Below, piece by piece: positions 21,631 to 30,006 of a stretch of DNA of 45,719 nucleotides (its first letter is position 1; each line of letters opens with the position of its first letter). A program made the translations under genes and the position numbers. Location of the stretch: contig DS999223.1 of NCBI GenBank assembly GCA_000156295.1, positions 261,442 through 307,160 of the forward strand, in the 5' to 3' direction. Origin of the DNA: a marine gamma proteobacterium HTCC2148. GTDB taxonomy: Bacteria > Pseudomonadota > Gammaproteobacteria > Pseudomonadales > Halieaceae. The notes under the pieces are model-generated. The model was not told the origin of the DNA. It ran no database searches and saw only the letters and a program-made list of their open reading frames with translations.

Positions 21631-22196
21631 TGGCTGCTGCAATAAGTTCGCAGAGCATGGCATGTACCCGTCTTGAGTCAGTATTTAACGAATGCTTTCA
21701 ACAGTCTGAGAATACACGCCTGCTCGGTGGCGCGGCGGAGCCATTTTATCAGCCGGCTGAGCCGGAATATGACCTGCACTTATTATTCTATCGAGAAGAC
21801 TTTTTTGCCAGTGCACTGCACGAAGTTGCCCACTGGTGCATTGCCGGTGCACAGCGGCGCAAGCAAGTAGACTTCGGTTATTGGTATGCGCCGGAAGGGC
21901 GAAGCAACAAGCAACAAAAATCGTTTGAGGCAGTTGAGGTCAAACCACAGGCATTGGAGTGGTATTTTTCGCTGGCGTGTAGTTACCCTTTTCAAATCAG
22001 CGTTGATAATTTTTGCGACAGCGGTGAGCTACCCGATACTCGCTGCTTTCGAAGCAGCGTAGCTGCGCAGGCAAGGCAGTGGCAGTTCCATGGCCTGCCT
22101 GTTCGCGCGCTGCAGTTTTTTGAGTCGCTGGCCGACGAATTCAAAACCGGAGTCGATATAGACAGCCTTAATTTTGAGGCCGAGGCACTGGCCTGA
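21630..22196 (+). CDS. epmC: Elongation factor P hydroxylase EpmC
   Basis: EpmC (YfcM) hydroxylates the lysylated lysine of elongation factor P, the final step of a modification that helps ribosomes through polyproline stretches. The 188-residue product has the metal-binding HEVAHWCIAGAQRR motif, the DFGYWYAPEGR segment and the EVKPQALEW segment characteristic of the family. It is coupled to tusA by TAATG and lies 2 bases before xni. Its presence predicts epmA and epmB elsewhere in the genome. Confidence 0.9.
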   Translation: MAAAISSQSMACTRLESVFNECFQQSENTRLLGGAAEPFYQPAEPEYDLHLLFYREDFFASALHEVAHWCIAGAQRRKQVDFGYWYAPEGRSNKQQKSFEAVEVKPQALEWYFSLACSYPFQISVDNFCDSGELPDTRCFRSSVAAQARQWQFHGLPVRALQFFESLADEFKTGVDIDSLNFEAEALA

Positions 22197-22198
22197 TC

Positions 22199-23098
22199 AT
22201 GAAGCAGCGCGTCTGGCTACTGGACTCCTCCATCTACATATTTAGAGCCTGGTTCTCCATGCCTGATCAGTGGCATACAGCCGACGGAATGTCGCTAAAC
22301 GCGGTCTACGGTTACGCCAGCTTCCTATGCGACTTCGTCAAGCGAACACGGCAGTCACCCTGGCTGGCTGCGGCCTTTGATGAAAGTTTGGGCAGTTGCT
22401 TTCGCAACGAGTTATATCCGGGTTACAAGGCCAGTCGAACCTTGCCAGATGAGGCCCTGGCGTTCCAGCTGCGGGCGTGCAGAACATTGACCGATTTATG
22501 CGGTATTCCCAGTTACGGTGGCGAGCGTTACGAGGCAGATGATTATCTGGCCACGCTGGCAAGACTTGCTCGTACGAAAAAGCTGTCAACCACCGTGGTC
22601 ACTCGCGATAAAGACCTGGGGCAGTTGCTGGTAGAGAATAGCGACCAATGGTGGGATTTTGCATCTGATCAGACTCTGGATCGCGCTGCTTTTCAAGCTC
22701 GTTTTGGCGTCCCGCCTGACCAGTTCGCTGACTATTTGGGGCTGGTAGGTGATAGCGTCGACGATATTCCTGGGGTGCCCGGCGTCGGTGCAAAAACTGC
22801 GGCCGCTGTTATCTCCAGCCTGGGTGGCCTGGATGATATAGAACGAAACATAGACAGCGTTGCAGCACTGCCCCTGCGCGGTGCGTCGCGAATCAAGGAC
22901 AGATTGCAGGAACATTGGCCACAGGCATTACTCTCCAGGGAGTTAGCGCGCCTGCAAAGTGAAATTCCGGGCCTGGAAAACCTGCCCGAGTTTCATCTGA
23001 CCGCTGAGTCTACCGAACGTGTTGCTAACTATCTCGACTCGCTCGGCATCGGCGGGCCACTGGTCAAGCGTTGGCAGGCACTGGGGGCTGAGGTGTAA
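22199..23098 (+). CDS. xni: 5'-3' exonuclease-family protein (exonuclease IX / flap endonuclease like)
   Basis: The 299-residue product belongs to the PIN/FEN-type nuclease family that includes the DNA polymerase I 5' nuclease domain and E. coli ExoIX. It has LLDSSIYIFRAW, an acidic cluster in GGERYEADDYLATLAR, TRDKDLGQLL, and the helix-hairpin-helix region GDSVDDIPGVPGVGAKTA. It is a stand-alone nuclease without polymerase domains. ExoIX proper is about 250 residues, so this slightly longer protein may be a sister family. The downstream pdxB starts 5 bases after the stop. Confidence 0.85.
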   Translation: MKQRVWLLDSSIYIFRAWFSMPDQWHTADGMSLNAVYGYASFLCDFVKRTRQSPWLAAAFDESLGSCFRNELYPGYKASRTLPDEALAFQLRACRTLTDLCGIPSYGGERYEADDYLATLARLARTKKLSTTVVTRDKDLGQLLVENSDQWWDFASDQTLDRAAFQARFGVPPDQFADYLGLVGDSVDDIPGVPGVGAKTAAAVISSLGGLDDIERNIDSVAALPLRGASRIKDRLQEHWPQALLSRELARLQSEIPGLENLPEFHLTAESTERVANYLDSLGIGGPLVKRWQALGAEV

Positions 23099-23103
23099 AT
23101 ATT

Positions 23104-24258
23104 GTGACTTTGCGTATTTTAGTAGATGAAAATATACCCGCGGTTGAAGCTATTTTAGGCTCCGGGGTCGATATCTTGCGATCGCCAGGTAGAAATCTTT
23201 GCCGTGATCAATTGCAGGATGTGGACGCTCTCCTGGTTCGTTCAGTCACTCGGGTAGACGCTAATCTGTTGGCAGGCACTCCAGTTCGCTTTGTGGGAAC
23301 CGCCACTAGCGGGACCGATCATGTGGATCTGGACTGGCTACGATCTGCGCAGATCGGATTCGCCTTTGCGCCGGGTGCCAATGCCAATGCGGTTGTGGAA
23401 TATGTGATTGCAGCCATTGCCTATAACGGCAATTACCTTGAGCGGTTACGAGCTGGTGGTACTGTCGGTGTGGTCGGCTATGGCCTCGTTGGCAAGGCGC
23501 TGGTGGCACGGCTTTCAGCTTTGGGTATAGCTTACCGGGTCTGTGACCCCTGGCTGTCGGAACCTAGCGTGCCCGGACACGCCACGCTTAAGGAAATACT
23601 CGCCTGTGACCTGATCTGCCTGCACCCGGAATTGACTCATAGGGAACCCTGGCCTAGTTATCACCTGTTGGGCGAAACTGAGCTGGCCGCCTTAGCCAAA
23701 GAGCAACTGGTGATCAATGCCAGCCGTGGCCCCGTCATCGGCGGCAATGCGTTGCTGGAAAGACTCAATCACCCTGATAGTCCTGCTGTGGTTTTAGATG
23801 TGTGGGAGCATGAGCCGCAAGTCGATGCTGAGTTGTTGGCAAAAGTCCAGCTGGGTACTGCGCATATCGCGGGCTATAGTTTTGACGCTAAGCTGCGAGC
23901 CACACACATGTTGTGTTCAGCCATGGTGGCTAGTTTGGGCATCAATCTGCCAGAGCTTCCAGACCAAGCACTTGCTGCCAGGAAACCTCTCTGTTTGCCT
24001 GAGCATCTCTCGATTGAAGATTCTCTCAGAGCGTTGATTCGCTGTTGCTATCGCATTGAAGAAGACGATCGTTTGCTGCGTCGTGCGACGCTGGATCGCG
24101 CTTCCGACACACAAGCCCTGGAGTTTGATCAACTTCGTAAACACTACGCGAAGCGGCGTGAACTGGCGGGGCAATCCGTCCTTGTTCAGGATTTGCTGGG
24201 CCCGCAGGCTAAACTGGTCAGCGCTATGGGCTGTGTCCCGATCGCTGGGGATGATTAG
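23104..24258 (+). CDS. pdxB: 4-Phosphoerythronate dehydrogenase (GTG start)
   Basis: PdxB oxidises 4-phosphoerythronate in the DXP-dependent pathway of pyridoxal phosphate synthesis. The 384-residue product begins TLRILVDENIPAVEAIL, has the NAD-binding GVVGYGLVGKALV, catalytic arginine in NASRGPV, and the glutamate/histidine pair ending in HIAGYSFDAKLRAT, plus the C-terminal dimerisation domain unique to PdxB. It starts with GTG. PLP is the cofactor of the SbnA-like enzyme at 32464, although no direct link is implied. Confidence 0.93.
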   Translation: MTLRILVDENIPAVEAILGSGVDILRSPGRNLCRDQLQDVDALLVRSVTRVDANLLAGTPVRFVGTATSGTDHVDLDWLRSAQIGFAFAPGANANAVVEYVIAAIAYNGNYLERLRAGGTVGVVGYGLVGKALVARLSALGIAYRVCDPWLSEPSVPGHATLKEILACDLICLHPELTHREPWPSYHLLGETELAALAKEQLVINASRGPVIGGNALLERLNHPDSPAVVLDVWEHEPQVDAELLAKVQLGTAHIAGYSFDAKLRATHMLCSAMVASLGINLPELPDQALAARKPLCLPEHLSIEDSLRALIRCCYRIEEDDRLLRRATLDRASDTQALEFDQLRKHYAKRRELAGQSVLVQDLLGPQAKLVSAMGCVPIAGDD

Positions 24259-24261
24259 CTC

Positions 24262-25413
24262 ATGCCTGCTTTAACTCTCGGGTTTATTGTCAATCCTCTG
24301 GCAGGTCTGGGCGGCAGCCGCGGACTCAAAGGCAGTGACGGTGCTGAGCTTCGCTCATTGGCAATGACCCTGTCTCCGACTGAGAAGCAGCGTTCAAATG
24401 AACGAGCTGCCAGGGCAATGCAATGTCTGTGCACTATCGAGCATGTCAGTATTTTGACCTGGGGCGGGGCAATGGGTGGGGATCTTTGCGCTTCGCTTGG
24501 GCTCTCACATCGTAGCGTTGGGCAACATAACGCAACGCTTAGCGCGGCCGCTGATACACGCCTGGCCGCCGAGGCAATCATGGCCGTAGGGGTAGATGTG
24601 CTGGTATTCGTGGGGGGAGATGGCACTGCCCGGGATATCTTCGATGTCGTAGGCGACAGCTTTCCTGTCTTGGGAGTTCCTGCCGGCGTAAAAATGCACT
24701 CTGGCGTGTTTGCTGTCTCTCCTGAAGCTGCTGGAGAGCTGCTTAAGGAGCTAGCGATGGGTGGTCTCGTCGGCTTGCGTCGACAGGAAGTCAGGGATAT
24801 TGATGAGGACGCGTTTCGCCATGATCAGGTTCGTAGCCGCTTTTACGGTGATATGCAGGTCCCAGGCGAAGGGCGCTACCTGCAGCACACCAAAGTGGGT
24901 GGAAGAGAGAGTCAAGAGTTAGTGGCGGCAGACATTGCAGCATGGGTGACGGAGCAGCTGGACCAGGGGTTTCTGTATATTATTGGTCCAGGTTCAACGA
25001 CGGCGGCGATTATGGCAGAGCTCGGTCTGGACAATACACTGTTGGGCGTCGATGTAGTGCGCGACCGGCAATTGTTGTTGGCAGACGCAAACGAAGTTGA
25101 CTTACTCGAGATAATCGCCGAATACTCAGATCCGGCGAAAATTTTTGTCACCGCAATTGGTGGGCAAGGCCATGTTTTTGGCCGTGGCAATCAACAATTG
25201 TCGCCACAGGTTATCCGCGCGGTAGGCGTTGACGGTGTGTCCGTGGTGGCCGCAAAATCAAAGATCAGCAGTCTGGATGGTAGGCCGCTACTGGTGGATA
25301 CCAATGACCCGCAGCTGGACGCAGAGCTCTGTGGCTACCGCGAGGTCATAACAGGTTACGATGACCGAATACTGTATCCGGTCGCGAGCATGGTTAAAAC
25401 GGAGGAAGCATGA
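24262..25413 (+). CDS. ATP-NAD kinase / AcoX family protein
   Basis: The 383-residue product resembles the long, poorly characterised branch of the NAD kinase family (COG3199 type). The opening [21 protein letters not shown] and the [15 protein letters not shown] motif correspond to the nucleotide-kinase glycine-rich site. It is probably a kinase acting on NAD(H) or a related molecule, but it is not the canonical NadK, and the substrate is not visible from sequence. It lies 3 bases after pdxB and overlaps msrB by ATGA. Confidence 0.8.
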   Translation: MPALTLGFIVNPLAGLGGSRGLKGSDGAELRSLAMTLSPTEKQRSNERAARAMQCLCTIEHVSILTWGGAMGGDLCASLGLSHRSVGQHNATLSAAADTRLAAEAIMAVGVDVLVFVGGDGTARDIFDVVGDSFPVLGVPAGVKMHSGVFAVSPEAAGELLKELAMGGLVGLRRQEVRDIDEDAFRHDQVRSRFYGDMQVPGEGRYLQHTKVGGRESQELVAADIAAWVTEQLDQGFLYIIGPGSTTAAIMAELGLDNTLLGVDVVRDRQLLLADANEVDLLEIIAEYSDPAKIFVTAIGGQGHVFGRGNQQLSPQVIRAVGVDGVSVVAAKSKISSLDGRPLLVDTNDPQLDAELCGYREVITGYDDRILYPVASMVKTEEA

Positions 25414-25787
25414 AAGACAACGAATACTGGCGTGACAAGCTCACTGAAGAAGAATATAAAGTCTGCCGCGAAAAAGGTACCGAGCAGCCATTTACAGGCG
25501 AATACTGGGATACAACCGAAGACGGCGTATACCATTGTCGTTGCTGTGGCGAAGCCTTGTTTATGTCTGACAGTAAGTTTGACGCAGGCTGTGGTTGGCC
25601 CAGCTTCTTTAGACCGGCAGATGCCGAGGTAGTAGAGGAAGCTTCAGACCATACTCATGGAATGACCCGAACTGAAATCATGTGTAAGAAATGTGGTTCT
25701 CATCTTGGACACGTGTTTGAAGACGGTCCCCAGCCCACGGGTCTGCGCTACTGTGTGAATAGTCTTTCGGTGAAACTGAATAATTGA
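25410..25787 (+). CDS. msrB: Peptide-methionine (R)-S-oxide reductase MsrB
   Basis: MsrB repairs oxidised methionine (R-sulfoxide). The 125-residue product has two zinc-binding CxxC pairs (CRCC and CKKC), the GCGWPSFF segment, and the catalytic cysteine in [10 protein letters not shown]. It overlaps the preceding gene by 4 bases (ATGA). Its stop codon lies one base from the CCA end of the oppositely oriented tRNA-Glu, leaving no room for a terminator. Confidence 0.96.
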   Translation: MKDNEYWRDKLTEEEYKVCREKGTEQPFTGEYWDTTEDGVYHCRCCGEALFMSDSKFDAGCGWPSFFRPADAEVVEEASDHTHGMTRTEIMCKKCGSHLGHVFEDGPQPTGLRYCVNSLSVKLNN

Positions 25788-25788
25788 G

Positions 25789-25864
25789 TGGCGTCCCCTA
25801 GGGGGTTCGAACCCCTGTTACCGCCGTGAAAGGGCAGTGTCCTAGGCCACTAGACGAAGGGGAC
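25789..25864 (-). tRNA. tRNA-Glu (anticodon TTC)
   Basis: On the minus strand a full cloverleaf can be read: acceptor GTCCCCT pairs with AGGGGAC, the anticodon arm CTGCCCTTTCACGGCGG-type has TTC in the loop, and the T arm is GGGGTTCGAACCCC. CCA is encoded. The 76-base gene is tail-to-tail with msrB, with a single base between the stop and the CCA end. Confidence 0.95.
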
Positions 25865-25891
25865 ATAGGGTCTCAATTGAGAGAGGCGCGC

Positions 25892-25920
25892 AGTTTAGGG
25901 TCCGTGCCAGGGGCAGTCAA
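25892..25920 (-). promoter_or_regulatory. Promoter of tRNA-Glu with GC-rich discriminator
   Basis: On the minus strand TTGACT (25920-25915), a 17-base spacer and TAAACT (25897-25892) are followed by GCGCGCC, a GC-rich discriminator typical of stringently controlled stable-RNA promoters. I see no other gene between the tRNA and the formyltransferase start at 26161. Confidence 0.75.
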
Positions 25921-26160
25921 GCCTCAGTCTGGGATTTTCTTGTCAGATTTTTTGCTGTAACTTCAGTGGCTTAGATATCAACTCAAGAACGACCTGTAGG
26001 GCCCAATGAAGATATACGGTGACGACATGTTCGGCAGGCCGACTTATTCCTGCACCCCTGTGACCTATGAGTCAGTGATCGCGCTGCAAATGCCTTCGGC
26101 AGGGCTCGCCGGGCTGGGATGTACCAGGGCAAGCGCCAGCTGCATGGAGATGCAAACTTC

Positions 26161-26982
26161 ATGAAGATACTGCTGTTAGCCAACAGCGATCTGGCGAGCA
26201 ATTATGCTTTAAACCTGCTGCTTCCGCGATTACAGGGTCACGAATTAAAGCTGCTATTGTCCTCCTCGGTCGGCAGCTCAAGCCAGCATAGACCAGAATT
26301 ACAGGCGCTAAAGTTCTTTGAGCAACAACTCTTCAGTGAGCTCGTCTTTCCGCTTTTGTGCGAGACTTCCGCGCCGGGTATGACTGGCTTCGATGGATTT
26401 TCGCGCTTACTGTCTGAGCCAGTCTCGATTGAGAATAATATCAACTCGACGGCCAGCCTTGCGCGCGTTACGAGTTTTTCACCAGAATTGATTGTTTCGA
26501 TCCGTTACGGCGGGATTCTCAAAGACCCGCTTATCGCCATGCCCAAGATGGGCGTGATTAATCTTCACTCCGGGAGGCTACCCCATTACCGGGGAGTAAT
26601 GGCCTCGTTCTGGGCTATGTTGTCCGGCGATGAGGCACTGGGCACCACGTTGCATACCATTGATGATGGCAGTATCGATACTGGCAGGGTGATCGCTTCG
26701 ACCAGCGCAGTGCTCGATAGAGAGAAGTCTTATCTTGGCAACGTATTGGACTTGTACGAATCGGGAGTAGAGATACTGGTCCAGGCAATTGCAGCTCTCG
26801 CTAGCGGGGAAACTCTATCGTGCATTGAACAGCAACAAGGAGGGAGCTACTACTCCTTCCCGTCGGCCCAAGATCTCGAGCGTTTTACTGCTATGGGCTA
26901 TGTTCTTTACAGCCCGCAGGAAGTGCTTGCATTTGCCCGTGAGCATTATCTCGGTGGCCAGCAGGCAGCAGTTTTACAATAA
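26161..26982 (+). CDS. Orphan formyltransferase-fold protein
   Basis: The 273-residue product has a Rossmann-like formyl-transferase domain with the hallmark NLHSGRLPHYRG (Asn134, His136) and HTIDDGSIDTG (Asp168/169), the Asn-His-Asp set used by 10-formyltetrahydrofolate-dependent formyltransferases such as Fmt, PurN and ArnA. It is shorter than Fmt and lacks the tRNA-binding C-terminal domain. The substrate is therefore more likely a small molecule or sugar amine than Met-tRNA. The frame opens at 26119, but ATG 26161 begins at the fold (MKILLLANSD). No sugar or lipid A genes flank it, so the substrate is unknown. Confidence 0.8.
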   Translation: MKILLLANSDLASNYALNLLLPRLQGHELKLLLSSSVGSSSQHRPELQALKFFEQQLFSELVFPLLCETSAPGMTGFDGFSRLLSEPVSIENNINSTASLARVTSFSPELIVSIRYGGILKDPLIAMPKMGVINLHSGRLPHYRGVMASFWAMLSGDEALGTTLHTIDDGSIDTGRVIASTSAVLDREKSYLGNVLDLYESGVEILVQAIAALASGETLSCIEQQQGGSYYSFPSAQDLERFTAMGYVLYSPQEVLAFAREHYLGGQQAAVLQ

Positions 26983-27006
26983 ACTTGAATGGGGATTGAT
27001 TGATTG

Positions 27007-27420
27007 ATGATTAAATACTTTTTTTCGTTATTAACAATGCTGGCAACCACATCGCTGGCAGCGCCATTGCTCACGACCACTCAATCCTGGGACGCCGGGA
27101 GTATTGCTTACCCAGTCGGACAGGCGGAGATCGCATCGATTGTCCTGCGTTTGGAGGAGGGCAAAGCTGCACCTTTTCACTGCCACCCAGTGCCAACAAT
27201 GGGGTATGTGCTGCAAGGAACGGTGCAAGTGGAGACGAAGTCGGGGAGAACAACCACGATAGCGAAAGGCGATGCGCTGGTAGAGGTCATGCGCACCGTG
27301 CATAGAGGTATCGCTGTTGATGGCCCTGCTGAGCTTGTTGTTTTCTATGCGGGGGCGGAAGGTATACCTCATACTGTGCTGCCGTCAGATGATCCTGGCG
27401 GTGTGCACTGTGATGATTAA
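27007..27420 (+). CDS. Secreted cupin-domain protein
   Basis: The 137-residue product has a signal peptide (hydrophobic residues 5-18, cleavage near SLAA|PLL) and a single cupin barrel: PFHCHPVPTMGYVLQGTVQV fits cupin motif 1 with metal-ligand histidines and the glutamate position replaced, and HRGIAVDGPAELVVFYAG fits motif 2. It is likely a periplasmic small-molecule-binding or detoxifying cupin of unknown substrate. ATG 27007 is preferred to the TTG at 27004. It ends just before an oppositely oriented small gene. Confidence 0.8.
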   Translation: MIKYFFSLLTMLATTSLAAPLLTTTQSWDAGSIAYPVGQAEIASIVLRLEEGKAAPFHCHPVPTMGYVLQGTVQVETKSGRTTTIAKGDALVEVMRTVHRGIAVDGPAELVVFYAGAEGIPHTVLPSDDPGGVHCDD

Positions 27421-27429
27421 CATCGCCGG

Positions 27430-27813
27430 CTACTTGTTGTTGCAGGGAAAAGCCCGTTGTAAGGCGTCTACCATCACCAGTGAAAACGGAACTTGAATAC
27501 CGAGTTCAGAAAATTCCTGGTACTCCGCCGCTCGAGCTTTGAGTTCTTTTTGGAATAGCTTCAATGCAAGTTCGTCGGTCATTTGTTGATCGTCAGGAAT
27601 ACACCAGGACTTCTTGTTTTCCGGCACATCGCTGGAAGCCATGAACAGGCCGTCTAGAAGACCGTCTAGGTACATTCGGACCTGCAAGTCGATTGCCGCG
27701 TTATCTTTACCGTGTTTTTCCCGCATTTCATAATAACCATCGACTGTAAGGGCAGCATGGGCATTTCCCGCCAGTATGAAAACCAAGGCAACTGCGATAC
27801 GTGTCATAAACAT
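27430..27813 (-). CDS. Small periplasmic protein, possibly Rap1a/Tai-like
   Basis: The product (about 127 residues) has a clear signal peptide (TRIAVALVFILAGNAHA). The mature part contains YLDGLLDGLF, a cysteine followed by proline (WCIPDDQQ) and a terminal FPCNNK; the two cysteines could form a disulfide. This pattern, tyrosine-glycine helix, CxP and C-terminal FPC, is reminiscent of Rap1a/Tai immunity-like proteins, but the likeness is weak and no toxin gene is adjacent. GGAGG precedes ATG 27813; ATG 27807 is an alternative. Function unknown. Confidence 0.65.
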   Translation of the reverse strand: MFMTRIAVALVFILAGNAHAALTVDGYYEMREKHGKDNAAIDLQVRMYLDGLLDGLFMASSDVPENKKSWCIPDDQQMTDELALKLFQKELKARAAEYQEFSELGIQVPFSLVMVDALQRAFPCNNK

Positions 27814-27862
27814 CACCCCTCCAGGGCATAGTCGGTTGGAATCAAGCTCGCCAATGGTGTCA

Positions 27863-28246
27863 CTATTGTAGTTTTAACAGGCTGGCTCGCGCGTCTCGCA
27901 GGTTGAGTGTTTCGCCTCTTTCGGCAGCTTCGTAACGCATATCGTCGAGCTTTTGGTAGGCAGCTATTTCGTCGTCGGGCATGTAGTGCAGACACTCTCC
28001 GCCAAGGAACCACAGCAAGTCTCTCGGGAATGTCGGTGCAAAGTCCGGGTAGGTAGTGAACAGGCGTGATACCAGGTTGGGGCCATCTGCGTACAAGTCG
28101 CTGTCATCTTTCCCAAGGGTGGTAAAACGACCTGCGAGTTCCCTCAGCGAATCACCCTCGGGCAAATGTTCCAAGCGCTTTGTCATACTGGTTGAAAATT
28201 CTGCCAGTTGTTCCTGGCAATGTCTGGCATATTGAGAATCGTTCAT
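27863..28246 (-). CDS. PA2817-family conserved protein
   Basis: The 127-residue cytoplasmic protein contains YPDFAPTFPRDLLWFLGGECLHYMPDDEIA, a stretch I recognise from the PA2817 family of Pseudomonas and relatives. That family is uncharacterised. The sequence is acidic and helical without membrane segments. It lies 50 bases from the Rap1a-like gene on the same strand, and is divergent from the ABC transporter genes. Confidence 0.7.
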   Translation of the reverse strand: MNDSQYARHCQEQLAEFSTSMTKRLEHLPEGDSLRELAGRFTTLGKDDSDLYADGPNLVSRLFTTYPDFAPTFPRDLLWFLGGECLHYMPDDEIAAYQKLDDMRYEAAERGETLNLRDARASLLKLQ

Positions 28247-28314
28247 GGTGAATATCGTCTAGTGGCGTTAATGCAGGTACAATGCGCGTTTTATTGAGGC
28301 GCCATAGTTTCCAA

Positions 28315-29232
28315 ATGATACCAGCACTTACCATCAAAAACCTCTCTAAGGTCTACGACAACGGCTTTGAAGCCCTCAAGGGCATCAGCCTTACAGTAGA
28401 ACAGGGTGATTTTTATGCGTTACTCGGTCCCAATGGTGCCGGAAAATCTACCACTATAGGAATTGTTTGCTCGCTGGTTAGCAAAACAGACGGACAGGTA
28501 CAGGTTTTTGATGCCGATATCGACGAAGATTTTCCTGCGGCCAAAAAATATATCGGCATCGTGCCCCAGGAATTTAACTTCAACATGTTCGAGACGGCGT
28601 TTGATATTGTCGTCAATCAGGGCGGCTATTATGGCATGCCAGTCAAGCTCGCCCGCCAACGTGCTGAAAAGTATCTGAAAGAGCTGGGCCTTTGGGATAA
28701 GCGAGCGGTGGCGACACGAACTTTGTCGGGTGGCATGAAGCGCCGCTTGATGATCGCGCGGGCATTGGTACACCAACCGAAGTTGCTGATTTTGGATGAA
28801 CCGACGGCAGGCGTGGATATTGAGATGCGCCGGTCCATGTGGGATTTCCTGCAAAAAATTAATGCCGAGGGTACGACTATTATCCTGACTACGCACTACC
28901 TCGAAGAAGCCGAAGCCTTGTGTCGGCATATCGGAATTATCAATCACGGTGAAATTGTAGAAGACACGTCAATACGCGAACTTTTGCGTCGTCTGCAACG
29001 CGAGGTATTTATTCTCGACAGCGTGGAGGACTTGCCAGAAGATTTGTCGCTTCCGGGTTTTGTTGCGCGGCGCATAGACGCACACAGCATGGAAGTCGAA
29101 GTCGAGAAAGGGCAGCATATCAACCAGGTCTTCGCCGCTCTCGATGCGCAGGGTATTCACGTGAGTAGTATGCGCAACAGGGCCAATCGGCTGGAGGAAA
29201 TGTTTGTGAGCCTGGTGGAGGGTGCCGCATGA
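28315..29232 (+). CDS. ABC-2 type exporter ATP-binding protein (YadG-like)
   Basis: This is the ATPase of a two-gene exporter. The product (about 305 residues) has Walker A GPNGAGKST, signature LSGGMKRRL, Walker B LLILDEPTAGVD and the switch histidine in LTTHYLEEAEAL, followed by a C-terminal regulatory extension of about 85 residues. The frame is open from ATG 28282, but ATG 28315 (MIPALTIKNLSKVYDNG) is the usual beginning of such proteins; neither has a strong ribosome site. It overlaps the permease gene by ATGA. The substrate is unknown; YadG/H-type homologues are also uncharacterised. Confidence 0.9.
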   Translation: MIPALTIKNLSKVYDNGFEALKGISLTVEQGDFYALLGPNGAGKSTTIGIVCSLVSKTDGQVQVFDADIDEDFPAAKKYIGIVPQEFNFNMFETAFDIVVNQGGYYGMPVKLARQRAEKYLKELGLWDKRAVATRTLSGGMKRRLMIARALVHQPKLLILDEPTAGVDIEMRRSMWDFLQKINAEGTTIILTTHYLEEAEALCRHIGIINHGEIVEDTSIRELLRRLQREVFILDSVEDLPEDLSLPGFVARRIDAHSMEVEVEKGQHINQVFAALDAQGIHVSSMRNRANRLEEMFVSLVEGAA

Positions 29233-30002
29233 ATGCCAGCGAACAATGCCGTGCTTTCATGACCATAGTGCGTAAAGAGATAAAACGTTACCTGCGTATC
29301 TGGCCACAAACCCTGCTGCCTTCGGCGATTACAATGTCCTTGTACTTTGTTATTTTCGGCTCGTTAATAGGCTCTCGCATTGGTGAAATGGGCGGATTCA
29401 GTTACATGGAGTTCGTAGTGCCTGGGCTAATCATGATGGCGATTGTTACCAATTCCTACTCTAACGTGGTGTCCTCGTTCTTTGGTTCCAAGTTTAATCA
29501 CAGTGTGGAAGAGTTGCTGGTTTCACCCACGCCAAACTACGTGATATTGCTGGGTTACGTGGTCGGTGGCGTTACTCGGGGTCTGTTTGTGGCTATTGTA
29601 GTTACTCTGGTCTCCCTGTTCTTTACCCGTCTGCACATTCATAATTTCTTTATTGTCATTGTGATTGTGCTGATGACATCGACACTGTTCGCGCTCGCCG
29701 GATTTATCAACGCGGTGTTCGCCAACAGCTTTGATGATATTTCTATTATTCCGACGTTCGTGTTAACACCGCTTATCTACTTGGGAGGCGTGTTTTACTC
29801 GATGGATTTATTGCCGGACTTCTGGGCAGGTGTATCAAAACTCAACCCATTGGTTTACGTAGTTAACGCCTTCCGCTATGGCGTGCTAGGCGTCTCCGAC
29901 GTTAACCTGCTTTTTTCTTTTGGCATGATAGGGCTGTTTACCGCTGCAGCGTTCGCCTTTAGCATGCACTTGCTTAATAGCGGCAAGCGCTTGAGGCAGT
30001 AG
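29229..30002 (+). CDS. ABC-2 type permease (YadH-like)
   Basis: The 257-residue membrane protein has six hydrophobic segments (roughly residues 28-48, 62-84, 112-132, 142-165, 178-195 and 230-250) and the LGGVFYSMDLLPDFWAGVSKLNPLVYVVNAFRYG segment, of which the PLVYVVNAFRYG part is typical of ABC-2 permeases. It is translationally coupled to the ATPase gene by an ATGA overlap, so the pair forms a complete half-transporter set that would dimerise. Substrate unknown. Confidence 0.9.
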   Translation: MNASEQCRAFMTIVRKEIKRYLRIWPQTLLPSAITMSLYFVIFGSLIGSRIGEMGGFSYMEFVVPGLIMMAIVTNSYSNVVSSFFGSKFNHSVEELLVSPTPNYVILLGYVVGGVTRGLFVAIVVTLVSLFFTRLHIHNFFIVIVIVLMTSTLFALAGFINAVFANSFDDISIIPTFVLTPLIYLGGVFYSMDLLPDFWAGVSKLNPLVYVVNAFRYGVLGVSDVNLLFSFGMIGLFTAAAFAFSMHLLNSGKRLRQ

Positions 30003-30006
30003 GCGA

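Noticed and set aside
27430-27813. Immunity protein of a type VI toxin pair
   Set aside because: The Rap1a/Tai likeness is weak and no toxin or secretion gene is adjacent, so only a tentative note is kept in the feature.
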